Under the pieces are notes generated by a model. That model was not told the origin of the DNA. It worked only from the letters and a program-made list of their open reading frames with translations, and searched no databases. The position numbers and the translations under genes were made by a program. A stretch of 13,394 nucleotides of DNA from JBEKZQ01 sp049509675 (GTDB lineage Bacteria > Planctomycetota > Planctomycetia > Pirellulales > Thermoguttaceae), in assembly GCA_049509675.1 (NCBI GenBank), contig JBEKZQ010000144.1:1-13394 (forward strand), in the 5' to 3' direction. Of the stretch, positions 1 to 6,248 are shown in pieces. Position 1 is the first letter of the stretch. Every line of letters starts with the position of its first letter.

Positions 1-4
1 GGCG

Positions 5-595
5 ATGCTTTGGGTTTCAAGCCTGTGGACGGCGACCAGCGGAATCGGCTGCTCGCCCACCGTCCCCCCGCCGCCGAAATGGCCGACGCTCACCGCCGCG
101 GACGTTGCCGATCGCGCCCTGCAGGAGTTCGACGCCAATCACGACGGCAAGCTCGATGCGACGGAGTTGAAGCAGGCCCCGGGCTTGCGGGCGGCGCTGG
201 CGACGATGGACAGCAACCACGACGGCGTGCTCACTCGGGAGGAAATCGTCGCGCGCGTGGGCAAGTGGCTCGAGTCGCCGCAATCGGTGGCCGCCCGGCG
301 TGTCTCCGTGTTTCTCGACGACCAGCCGCTGGACGGCGCCACCGTAACCTTCGAGCCCGAAAAGTGCATGGGCCCCGATTATCAGCCGTGTACGGGCGTC
401 AGCAAAGGCGGTCGATGTCTTCCGCAGGGAAGCAATTCCGACCACGCCGGCCTGTATGTGGGCCTCTATCGCGTGCGGGTTTCCAAACAGGTCGATGGCA
501 AGGAGACCATCCCCGCCCGTTACAACACGCAGACCGAGTTGGGCCTGGAAGCGGCCCCCGACGTGCCCGCCGCGATCCACTTGACGAGCCAGTGA
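5..595 (+). CDS. EF-hand protein with carboxypeptidase-regulatory-like domain, possibly 5' partial
   Basis: The protein has 196 residues from the ATG at 5, but the frame is open to the window edge, so the true start may lie upstream. Two canonical EF-hand calcium loops are visible: DANHDGKLDATE (residues 43-54) and DSNHDGVLTREE (69-80), with acidic residues at loop positions 1, 5 and 12. From about residue 100 the sequence (VSVFLDDQPLDGATVTFEPE, then a G-x-Y-R-V-R-V strand) reads like the carboxypeptidase-regulatory-like beta-sandwich common in planctomycete exported proteins. Cys16 after SGIG could be a lipoprotein acylation site, but Gly at -3 makes the lipobox weak and the hydrophobic stretch before it is short. 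That is another reason to suspect a missing N-terminus. It is probably an envelope or periplasmic calcium-binding protein. The partner and exact role are unknown. Confidence 0.72.
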   Translation: MLWVSSLWTATSGIGCSPTVPPPPKWPTLTAADVADRALQEFDANHDGKLDATELKQAPGLRAALATMDSNHDGVLTREEIVARVGKWLESPQSVAARRVSVFLDDQPLDGATVTFEPEKCMGPDYQPCTGVSKGGRCLPQGSNSDHAGLYVGLYRVRVSKQVDGKETIPARYNTQTELGLEAAPDVPAAIHLTSQ

Positions 596-742
596 ACGGC
601 TACCTCTTGCAGGAGAACTGCAAAGTCTGGCGCGAAAGGCACCCAGAGGGTACCCGGGTCCATGTTTTCGGTCAAGAGTTTGGCCAATGGCTACGCCGAC
701 AAGCCGAAAAATGGACCAGACCCCGACCTTCCAATTCTCCTG

Positions 743-1132
743 CTACCTCCTGATCAGGGCGGCGAGGCAGGCTGCCCCGTAGAAGAACAACAACAGCCAC
801 CATGCGCCGTGCATCAAACGAGGCGGCGCCGACAGCAACTTGAGTAACAACAGCAGCACCAGGGCGATCAGTCCGGTCAGGCCGGCCAGGATCGCCCGTT
901 GATGCTCGGCCGGGAAGCAGAACGCCAGTGTGCTGGCGAAGCTCAGAAAGACGGCCGTGGCCGTCACCAGCAGCATGAGTTCGGCCAGGGAGAACTGCCG
1001 CTGGCGGAGTTGGCCCTCATCGGGTTCCAGCGGTTCGGCAAGCGGCGGCAGGGGCGCCTGTTCGGCCTTCGAGGGCGCCGACTGGTCGGAGGCCAGCGGA
1101 TAATCCTCCTCGTGCGCGTTTTGTGGGGCCAT
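743..1132 (-). CDS. small three-helix membrane protein
   Basis: The protein has 129 residues. Residues 1-43 are hydrophilic, rich in Pro, Glu and Gln, and probably cytoplasmic. RQFSLAELM (45-53) leads into membrane segment 1 (about 52-73). Segment 2 is about 80-100 and includes a run of six leucine-rich positions. Segment 3 is about 109-127, and the protein ends in RR. The (R)QFSL-x-x-LML lead into the first helix is a recurring motif of small planctomycete membrane proteins, which supports the lineage call but gives no function. An AGGA lies a few bases upstream of the ATG at 1132. The gene ends with TAG and points away from the SDR remnant that follows. No enzyme motif is visible, so it is an inner-membrane protein of unknown role. 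Confidence 0.72.
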   Translation of the reverse strand: MAPQNAHEEDYPLASDQSAPSKAEQAPLPPLAEPLEPDEGQLRQRQFSLAELMLLVTATAVFLSFASTLAFCFPAEHQRAILAGLTGLIALVLLLLLKLLSAPPRLMHGAWWLLLFFYGAACLAALIRR

Positions 1133-1180
1133 GTTCCTACCGGCTTGTCAGTGGTTACCCCGGGTTATTCATCAAACCGT

Positions 1181-1210
1181 AGCGTGGGTCGAGCGCAGCG
1201 AGCCCCACCA
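1181..1210. repeat. planctomycete-style dispersed imperfect palindrome
   Basis: GTGGGTCG (1184-1191) pairs with CGA (1199-1201) and, after a 2-base bulge, CCCAC (1204-1208), leaving a 7-base loop. From memory, near-identical GTGGGTCGAGC..GCGAGC..CCCACC tracts are scattered through many planctomycete genomes, where they produce recurring spurious peptides such as WVERSEPHH. I cannot verify copy number here, because this is the only copy in the window. It sits exactly at the broken 5' edge of the dehydrogenase remnant, which suggests involvement in the rearrangement. Confidence 0.5.
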
Positions 1211-1211
1211 T

Positions 1212-1595
1212 TTTATCTCCAGCGAGTCGGCCATCAATACCCCCGTCGAGATGATCCACTATGGCGTGACGAAGACGGCGCAGCTTGCCATTTCCCGAGG
1301 GCTGGCCGAAATGACGGCCGGGACCGGCGTGACGGTCAACGCGGTGTTGCCCGGCCCGACCCGCTCGGAAGGAGTGGCCGGGTTTGTGGAAGGTCTGGCG
1401 CAGAAAGATCGAAAGAGCCCGGCCGAAGTCGAGCGGGAGTTCTTCGAGCACACGCGGCCGTCGTCGCTCTTGCGACGGTTCGCCACGCCTGAGGAAGTGG
1501 CCGCAATGGTGACCTACGTTTGCAGCCCACTGGCCTCGGCGACCAATGGAGCGGCCCTGCGAGTGGATGGCGGGGTCGTCCGCTCGGTCATCTAA
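1212..1595 (+). pseudogene. C-terminal fragment of a short-chain dehydrogenase/reductase (SDR)
   Basis: From about 1212 the frame encodes the second half of a classical SDR. It contains the catalytic Ser in ISSES, the Y-x-x-x-K pair in YGVTK, the downstream NAVLPGPTRSEG segment that normally contacts the cofactor, and the family C-terminus (RFATPEEVAAMV...SATNGAALRVDGGVV). The N-terminal Rossmann half with the TGxxxGIG nucleotide-binding motif is absent, along with roughly 120 residues. The open frame can be extended back to an ATG at 1131, but those codons lie in the dispersed repeat at 1181-1210 and in unrelated sequence, so that start is not believable. Without the NAD(P)-binding motif the product should be inactive. 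Its TAA is followed 18 bases later by a strong terminator hairpin. Confidence 0.8.
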
Positions 1596-1613
1596 TCGAC
1601 CAGCGGCAAGACG

Positions 1614-1651
1614 AACGCCCCCGGCTCAGACGATCTGAACGGGGGCGTTTT
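1614..1651. terminator. strong hairpin terminator, probably bidirectional
   Basis: AACGCCCCCG (1614-1623) pairs perfectly with CGGGGGCGTT (1640-1649). An inner stem TCAGA (1626-1630) / TCTGA (1634-1638) extends it. On the plus strand the hairpin ends in TTTTCGTT, a short T-tract fitting an intrinsic terminator for the SDR remnant. On the minus strand the same hairpin would end the rtcA-remnant/beta-helix transcript, although its T-tract there is poor. Confidence 0.75.
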
Positions 1652-1751
1652 CGTTACAACTCGATCTTCTCGACAGCGCCAGTGACGAGCGGAGCACCTG
1701 CCCGCGGCCCTCGCCCTGGGAGCCGTCGATTGTCAACATCTCCGGCGGCAT
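1626..1751 (-). pseudogene. rtcA: N-terminal remnant of RNA 3'-terminal phosphate cyclase
   Basis: Read on the minus strand from the ATG at 1751 (or the internal ATG at 1739), this short frame gives MPPEMLTIDGSQGEGRGQ followed by VLRSSLALS. It matches the very conserved start of RtcA, which in E. coli reads [20 protein letters not shown]; one glycine is Arg here. RtcA is normally about 340 residues and ATP-dependently converts RNA 3'-phosphates to 2',3'-cyclic ends. Here homology stops after about 27 residues and the frame closes at 1626, inside the terminator hairpin. In another frame the next codons read AVEKIEL-stop, which could be the C-terminus of a different gene joined by deletion; that is speculation. 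The remnant lies 25 bases downstream of the beta-helix gene on the same strand. No other part of rtcA is in the window. Confidence 0.7.
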
Positions 1752-1776
1752 GAAGTGACCGCACCGATTGCTCGTA

Positions 1777-3114
1777 TCACGGGTTGAAAGGGCGTTCCAG
1801 GGTCGGAGGTTTCAGCACTCGCCGCTGCGCCTCGATCGGCCGCTGCCGGAGTGCGGGCTGGCAGGCGCCAGCCTGATCGAATGGATCACGAAGGTTGCCC
1901 CAGAAGTCGCGATCGTAGTCCATATCCCTCTGCAACAGGCCGCGTATCTCCAGAGGGACCGTCGCCGGTATCAGCCGGTGGGGCTGCACGTCGAGCTTGC
2001 CCAATTGGGGCACGGGAACGACGATGATCTTCGCCGCCGCGGCCGTAGTCAACCGCACGTTCCCCGCCGGCCACGGCTGCGAGGGTTTCTGGTCGGCAAC
2101 CCAAAGGTTGGCCGCGACGGCAAACGCTTCCTTGGGCGTCCCGGAGACTGCTATGGCTCGCCCGACTCCAACGAACGTGTTGTGGTAGATGAACACCTGC
2201 CGGGGCGACTTCCCGGCGTGGGGCAGCACGGCGACTGCCGTGCCCGGAGCATCTGCAAACACGTTGTCGTGGATCGAGACCCGTCCGGTCGCCTGGAACA
2301 GGCTCTCGCGGGGGTTGTGGAAGAGCACATTGCCGTAGACCTGGTATCGGTCCTGGGAACCGGGGCCCTCGTCGGGAAAACCGTCCACGAGCAGATTGGG
2401 CCGGTTGCCATCGAGGCTGGGCCGGTCGCCCTTGATGAACACGTTGTAGCGGATAATCGTGGTACTCGGCCCGCGGGGCAAAGCCTCGATGTCGGGCCAT
2501 CGATTCTGGTGCTTGATCTGCATGCAGTAGCCCACGGGGTCGCGGATCAGGTTGTACTCGATCGTGCCGCGCACAAAGGGCTGGTTGCCATCGGAGTTGC
2601 CCATGTAGATCCCCGTGCCAGCCCCGAGGATCGTGTTCCCGCGGATGATCCAGTCCGAGCACGGGGATTTCGTGGAGATGCCCACGATCTGCTGATTGGC
2701 CCCGTGGTTGATGATCGTGTTGTTCTCGATCGTGATGTGGTGGCAACCGCGGGTAGTCTCCTTGCCGGCCTTGATGGCATCCACTTCCTTGCCTTGGCCG
2801 TCGAATGTCAAGTCCCGCAGCACCAGCCATTGGCAGTCGCTGAGATCGACGGTGTTCGTGCCCTCCCGGCCCAGAAGCACTGTCTGCGGGCCTTGGCCGC
2901 GAATCGTGATCGGGGTGTCCGGCCGGCCATGCAGCCCCTTGAGCCAGATTCCGCCGGAATACTTGCCCGGCTGAAGCATGAGGGTATCTCCGGGTTGCAA
3001 GGCCGCGACTTGCTGCCGGAGGTTGGCTGGCGTGGCTGGCAATTCCCGGCCCACCGCTCGGGCCGTGTACACCACGGGCACTAATATCAAGAAGAACGGC
3101 AACTTGGTCAGCAT
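1777..3114 (-). CDS. secreted right-handed parallel beta-helix (pectate-lyase-like) protein
   Basis: The protein has 445 residues from the ATG at 3114, chosen because TGAGG lies about 8 bases upstream; a TTG at 3126 in the same frame is less likely. MLTKLPFFLILVPVVYTARA is a clear signal peptide with an A-x-A-type site, so the protein is exported. The mature start (QPGDTLMLQPGKYSGGIW, then PITIRGQG) is the typical first coils of chondroitinase-B/pectate-lyase-like helices. A ladder of rungs follows: ITIENNTII, WIIRGNTILGAGTGIYMG, IEYNLI, IIRYNVF, VYGNVLFHN, VSIHDNVF and VFIYHNTFVG. The end (YDRDFWGNLRDPFDQAGA) matches the closing D-x-x-G-x-x-R...D-x-GA signature of these proteins. A polysaccharide lyase or other carbohydrate-binding role is plausible. 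I see no definite catalytic residues, so the substrate is not assigned. Confidence 0.85.
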   Translation of the reverse strand: MLTKLPFFLILVPVVYTARAVGRELPATPANLRQQVAALQPGDTLMLQPGKYSGGIWLKGLHGRPDTPITIRGQGPQTVLLGREGTNTVDLSDCQWLVLRDLTFDGQGKEVDAIKAGKETTRGCHHITIENNTIINHGANQQIVGISTKSPCSDWIIRGNTILGAGTGIYMGNSDGNQPFVRGTIEYNLIRDPVGYCMQIKHQNRWPDIEALPRGPSTTIIRYNVFIKGDRPSLDGNRPNLLVDGFPDEGPGSQDRYQVYGNVLFHNPRESLFQATGRVSIHDNVFADAPGTAVAVLPHAGKSPRQVFIYHNTFVGVGRAIAVSGTPKEAFAVAANLWVADQKPSQPWPAGNVRLTTAAAAKIIVVPVPQLGKLDVQPHRLIPATVPLEIRGLLQRDMDYDRDFWGNLRDPFDQAGACQPALRQRPIEAQRRVLKPPTLERPFNP

Positions 3115-3441
3115 GACGTACCTCAATTAGGCTGAAGGCTCTCTTCCGTCATTGTGACGTTAGTGCGGCCGAGATCAAGGGACCGCCGGCCGCGGCCAGG
3201 GGATTGGACCAGGGTGGACCGTGGCTGACGTGGCACGGCCAAATTGAGACAAGTCCGAATCTGCGGCGAAGGGGAGCGGCAGCAGGTCGGCCAACCGATG
3301 GCGCCACCGAATAGTCGGCGCGTTTGGGACTTGCGAAATATCGCAGTGTTTTGTTCATCTTTGCCATCAAAGCAGACCTTGAGAGTTCACTGATTCGCCC
3401 CAATCTACTCAATCACTTGCAGCAATGAATTGGAAGTACCG
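3115..3441. other. intergenic region upstream of the beta-helix gene
   Basis: About 330 bases separate the beta-helix gene from the slipin terminator. An open frame on the minus strand (3149-3412) has no ATG/SD combination, unremarkable composition and no recognisable motif, so I do not call it. The promoter of the beta-helix gene must lie here, but no convincing -35/-10 pair stands out. A weak TGCGA...TCGCA inverted repeat occurs near 3330-3350. Confidence 0.4.
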
Positions 3442-3475
3442 GCCCGGAGGCCAGGATCGCTCCTAGCCTCCGGGC
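3442..3475 (-). terminator. hairpin downstream of the SPFH gene
   Basis: GCCCGGAGGC (3442-3451) pairs perfectly with GCCTCCGGGC (3466-3475), and an inner AGGA/TCCT extends the stem. It begins 11 bases past the stop codon of the minus-strand slipin gene. The following bases on that strand are not T-rich, so it may act as an mRNA 3'-end stabiliser or a weak terminator. Confidence 0.6.
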
Positions 3476-3486
3476 ATCAAGTTCAA

Positions 3487-4583
3487 TCAGAGCAGGTTCA
3501 CGACCCGCTCGGCCAAGCCCTTCTCGCCCAGCACGACGTTCAGCTTGCCGCTGGTAGCCACCCGCTCCAGGACTTCCAACTCCCGGAGCCGCATCAACGT
3601 CGGGTTGCCCTCCAGCACCTTGGCCGTGTTGGCCTGACTGCGCATGGCCGCCGTTTCCTCGCGGCGGACAATCAGGTTGGCCTCCGCCGCCTTCTTCGCC
3701 TCCGTGACCTTGTTCATCAGGTCCTTCATGTCGCCCGGCAGGATCACGTCGCGGATGCCTACCGAGATGACCTCCAGGCCCAACACAGCCACCCGCTGCC
3801 GGACAATCTTCTCCAGCTCCTTGGCCACGACGTCCTTGTCGGCCAGGAACTGGTCGAGTTCCCGACCGCCGACCACCGCCCGCAGGGCCAACTGGGCCTC
3901 GCGGTACAGGGCTTGGCGGGCGTCGTCGGCCGCGCTGAGGGCCTTGTGGGCGTCGGCCACCCGGTAGGTGGCCACCGCGTTCAGACGCAGCGTCACCTTG
4001 TCGGCGGTCATAATCTCCTGGCCGCCGATGTCCAGCATGGTCTCGCGCAGGTCCACCGGCACGAGCATGACCTTCGCCATGTTCTTCCAGAAGGCGTACT
4101 TGCCCGGCGACAGGGTCTCGACGTAGCGGCCGTCCTCGAACAACACGCCGACGTGGCCCTGCTCCACGGCACACACTTCCAGGAGCCGGTCGGCCATTGC
4201 CGAGCGGACGATCACCTGGATGTCTTTGTGCTCGAAGCGGACAGTCCGCGCGTCGATCACCTCGACGGCGACTTCCCGGAACGTGGTCCAGTAGGCGAAC
4301 AGCCCCGGCGGCAGGATGTGGCTGAACCGTCCACCCACACCAGCGCCCGCTGGTAGTCCTTCAGGTCCAGCACCACGGCGCGGTCCTTGAGCGCACCCGA
4401 CTTGACGATCACGTCGAGTTTCTCGTGGGCCAGCCACGGGGCACGATGCGAGAGGACTTCCACCTTGACCTTGCCCAGCGGGTCGAAGAACCAGTACCGA
4501 CCAGCGCCGAGCAAGCCCTTGAACTCGCCGTCGCGGAAGTGCAGACCGATTTCGTAGCTGCGAATCTTGATCGTCTTGATCAT
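3487..4583 (-). pseudogene. SPFH-domain (slipin/stomatin-like) protein with a one-base frameshift
   Basis: Translation from the ATG at 4583 (TAAGGTGAAGG just upstream) gives MIKTIKIRSYEIGLHFRDGE...DYQRALVWVD, then loses the frame. The other frame resumes with RFSHILPPGLFAYWTTFREV and runs to the stop at 3487. The join lies at about 4329-4331: one extra base there would restore VWVD-RFSHILPPG and a product of about 365 residues. The second part holds the SPFH core (VRFEHKDIQVIVRS, LETMLDIGGQEIMTADKV-type strands), the conserved VISVGIRDVILPGDMKDLMNKV segment, and a charged helical tail (EAKKAAEANLIVRREETAAMRSQANTA) typical of oligomerising slipins. It lacks the N-terminal membrane hairpin of classical slipins, as do some planctomycete forms. 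Such proteins form membrane-associated scaffolds. The shift could be a real mutation or a sequencing/assembly error. The intact remainder argues for error or a very recent mutation. Confidence 0.82.
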
Positions 4584-5290
4584 CCTTCACCTTACTTCCT
4601 GCGGCGTTTCGGGGCCGCTCTTGTTTCGTTTCCGCGTCGTGCCAAGCGACGCCGTTGGGCGGCGGAACCAGCGGCGATCACACGTCCAAGTGCGGAGTGT
4701 CGTTTGAGCATCCACATAGCCTGCGGCGGTGCGGCAATTTCCGCCGGGCTCATCGCCGCCGGGCAAAGCCCTGGGGCGAGTCGCCGGGCATCCGTTGCCG
4801 CTTGCCTTCAGGCCGGTGGAAGTGGCATCCACGCACTACATGGCACTCGTCCGTGCTGCCACCAGTGCAGTCGCGTGCCGGTTGGGCGTTGATTCCACCG
4901 GCGCCTGCCCCTTGGGGCGGACGGCCCGGAGTCCTCGTCGCCGCCGGTCGCTGGCCGCCGGTGGCCGATCACACGTTGGCCCGCCTCCCTCGGGCTGCGT
5001 TGGTAGCAGGTGTTGAGCCTGCGGTGCTGGTACGGGAGTCGAACCCAACCTCAATTCCGACGCAACCGCTGACAGCGATTGTGGTTGCGTCAATTGCCCG
5101 GCGTGCTGCGCTGCAAATGCGCTGCAAGGGGGCCGCTCTGATTGTCCTGCCCTGGCATCCCTTGACGCTGATCTGCAACGGGTCGTCGGAGCATGGGATG
5201 GGCTGCCGACGCACATAAGGAAGACAATTCTGACCCTGCTCGGGTTCGTCGAACCGGCCGTCGCTACGGGTTGAGGGCTATGCGAGCCGA
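4584..5290. other. gene-poor GC-rich region
   Basis: I find no recognisable gene on either strand across about 700 bases. Several open frames exist, as expected at this GC content, but their products are Arg/Pro/Ala-rich, have no motif and lack ribosome sites. Visible structure: GCGTCG (4634-4639) / CGACGC (4647-4652) in the presumed slipin leader, a large inverted repeat at 5052-5096, and GGTTCG (5243-5248) / CGAACC (5250-5255) around one central base. The right end carries the abiE promoter. Confidence 0.5.
5052..5096. repeat. long inverted repeat in the gene-poor region
   Basis: CAATT (5052-5056) plus GACGCAACC (5059-5067) pair with GGTTGCGTC (5083-5091) plus AATTG (5092-5096). That makes 14 paired bases with a 2-base bulge and a 15-base loop that itself contains GCT..AGC. 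No T-tract follows on either side, so it is not an obvious intrinsic terminator. It could be a recombination or protein-binding site, or an RNA hairpin. Confidence 0.6.
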
Positions 5291-5335
5291 TATAATTGTA
5301 TTATGAGTGCAATACGTTCCTTACTTGGGAACGAA
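5291..5335 (+). promoter_or_regulatory. upstream abiE operator copy 1 with -10-like box
   Basis: A perfect TATAAT (5291-5296) precedes a 30-base element (5306-5335) that begins AGTGCAATA and contains CGTTCC (5315-5320) / GGAACG (5328-5333). The element recurs 73 bases downstream (5379-5408) with 25 of 30 positions identical. A -35 box is not clear; TTGAGG at 5271 leaves only 14 bases of spacing. Characterised AbiEi antitoxins repress their own promoters by binding paired inverted repeats, which fits this arrangement. Confidence 0.6.
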
Positions 5336-5359
5336 TCGTGAATGAAGTGCCATAAAACC

Positions 5360-5408
5360 TTGACATGATTACCTTTGTAGTGCAATATGTTCCTTGGTAA
5401 GGAACGAA
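5360..5408 (+). promoter_or_regulatory. abiE promoter with operator copy 2 overlapping -10 and RBS
   Basis: A consensus -35 TTGACA (5360-5365) is followed after exactly 17 bases by a CAATAT -10 (5383-5388). Operator copy 2 (5379-5408) overlaps the -10. It contains the perfect palindrome GTTCCTT (5389-5395), GGT, AAGGAAC (5399-5405). The right arm includes the AAGGA ribosome binding site of abiEi. A bound repressor would block RNA polymerase, and a folded hairpin could hide the ribosome site. Confidence 0.65.
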
Positions 5409-6245
5409 ATGATGCCAAAGCATAATAACCCGAGCAAAACGCTAGGCCCTCAGTCCGCGCTGCTGGTTACGGCGCTGCACGAGCGGGGACGCCCGATCTT
5501 CACCCTTGCCGACGCCCAGGACATCACGGGCCTGATGGGAACGTCCACGCGGACATTGGTCCATAAGCTCGTTGGGCGTGGGGTGGCGACACGGCTTCGG
5601 CCTGGGGTCTTCCAACTGGTTCCGCCGGAGCTAGGCCGCGAAAGCGAATATCTCGGCAACCCCTACGTCGTTGCCCGCGAACTGATGGGGGGCAAGCCGC
5701 ACTACCTGTCGCATGCGTCCGCAATGGACATCCACGACATGGTAACGCAGCCGCAACTCGTCGTGTGCGTGACTTCACCAGAGGCTATGCGGGGTCGCTC
5801 CGTCCTTGGAGTGCCGTTCCGGTTCATACGCTGCAAGCCGGAACACTTCTTCGGGACAATGGACCACTGGGTGACCAAACAGGAGAAAATCACGGTGAGC
5901 GACCTGGAACGCACGGTACTGGACGGTTTGCGGCAGCCGGAGTATTGCGGCGGAGTGACGGAGGTGGCGAAGGGCCTGTGGATTCGTCGGGCCGACGTGG
6001 ATATGGGCCGGCTCGTCGAATACGCCCTCCGTCTGAACGTGGGTGCCGTAATGCGGCGGCTCGGCTTCCTGATGGAGGTCTACGACCTCGGCACTACGGC
6101 TGAAAGGGAACGGCTGCGTGGGTGTGTGACCGGGAGTTATTCGCTCCTTGATCCTGTCATGCCGCCCCAGGGAAAGCACACCGCACGATGGCACTTGCAA
6201 CTCAACGTGGACCCAGAAGAATTCCGGGCCGTGATAGGAACCTGA
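5409..6245 (+). CDS. abiEi: AbiEi-family antitoxin / transcriptional autoregulator (type IV TA)
   Basis: The protein has 278 residues from the ATG at 5409; the ATG at 5412 is equally possible. Both are served by AAGGA at 5399-5403, which rules out the upstream TTG at 5394. The N-terminal region (about residues 20-75: FTLADAQDITGLMGTSTRTLVHKL, then RGVATRLRPGVFQLVP) is the winged-helix 'AbiEi_4'-type DNA-binding domain. The rest (NPYVVARELMGGKPHYLSHASAMDIH, VPFRFIRCKPEHFFG, SDLERTVLDGLRQPEYCGG at about 164-182) is the conserved AbiEi antitoxin domain. Known AbiEi proteins neutralise AbiEii without binding it directly and repress the operon through paired inverted repeats, which are present upstream. 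The gene is separated from abiEii by three bases, so the two are surely co-transcribed. The full length and intact motifs suggest a working gene. Confidence 0.9.
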   Translation: MMPKHNNPSKTLGPQSALLVTALHERGRPIFTLADAQDITGLMGTSTRTLVHKLVGRGVATRLRPGVFQLVPPELGRESEYLGNPYVVARELMGGKPHYLSHASAMDIHDMVTQPQLVVCVTSPEAMRGRSVLGVPFRFIRCKPEHFFGTMDHWVTKQEKITVSDLERTVLDGLRQPEYCGGVTEVAKGLWIRRADVDMGRLVEYALRLNVGAVMRRLGFLMEVYDLGTTAERERLRGCVTGSYSLLDPVMPPQGKHTARWHLQLNVDPEEFRAVIGT

Positions 6246-6248
6246 ACA

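Noticed and set aside
662..847. Short plus-strand frame between the EF-hand gene and the membrane protein
   Set aside because: It overlaps the end of the membrane-protein gene on the other strand and has neither a ribosome site nor a recognisable motif.
1777..3084. 438-residue open frame on the plus strand opposite the beta-helix gene
   Set aside because: It is the shadow of a well-supported secreted beta-helix protein on the other strand. It has no motif and no ribosome site.
4487..4590. The long 367-residue minus-strand frame as the true slipin start
   Set aside because: Its first 85 or so residues are Arg/Gly-rich nonsense. The correct N-terminus (MIKTIKIRSYEIGLHF) is in the neighbouring frame, so a frameshift is the better reading.
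5028..5048. tRNA-like T-arm on the minus strand (GGTTCGACTCCC), possible attachment-site scar of a tRNA-integrating element
   Set aside because: Only three base pairs of the T-stem form, the 3' acceptor strand has no matching 5' strand about 70 bases upstream, and no D- or anticodon arm can be drawn. No second copy of the sequence is in the window, and no integrase gene is present.
4655..5218. Long open frames on both strands between the slipin and abiE
   Set aside because: Composition is Arg/Pro/Ala-rich as expected from out-of-frame GC-rich DNA, with no domain motif and no ribosome site.
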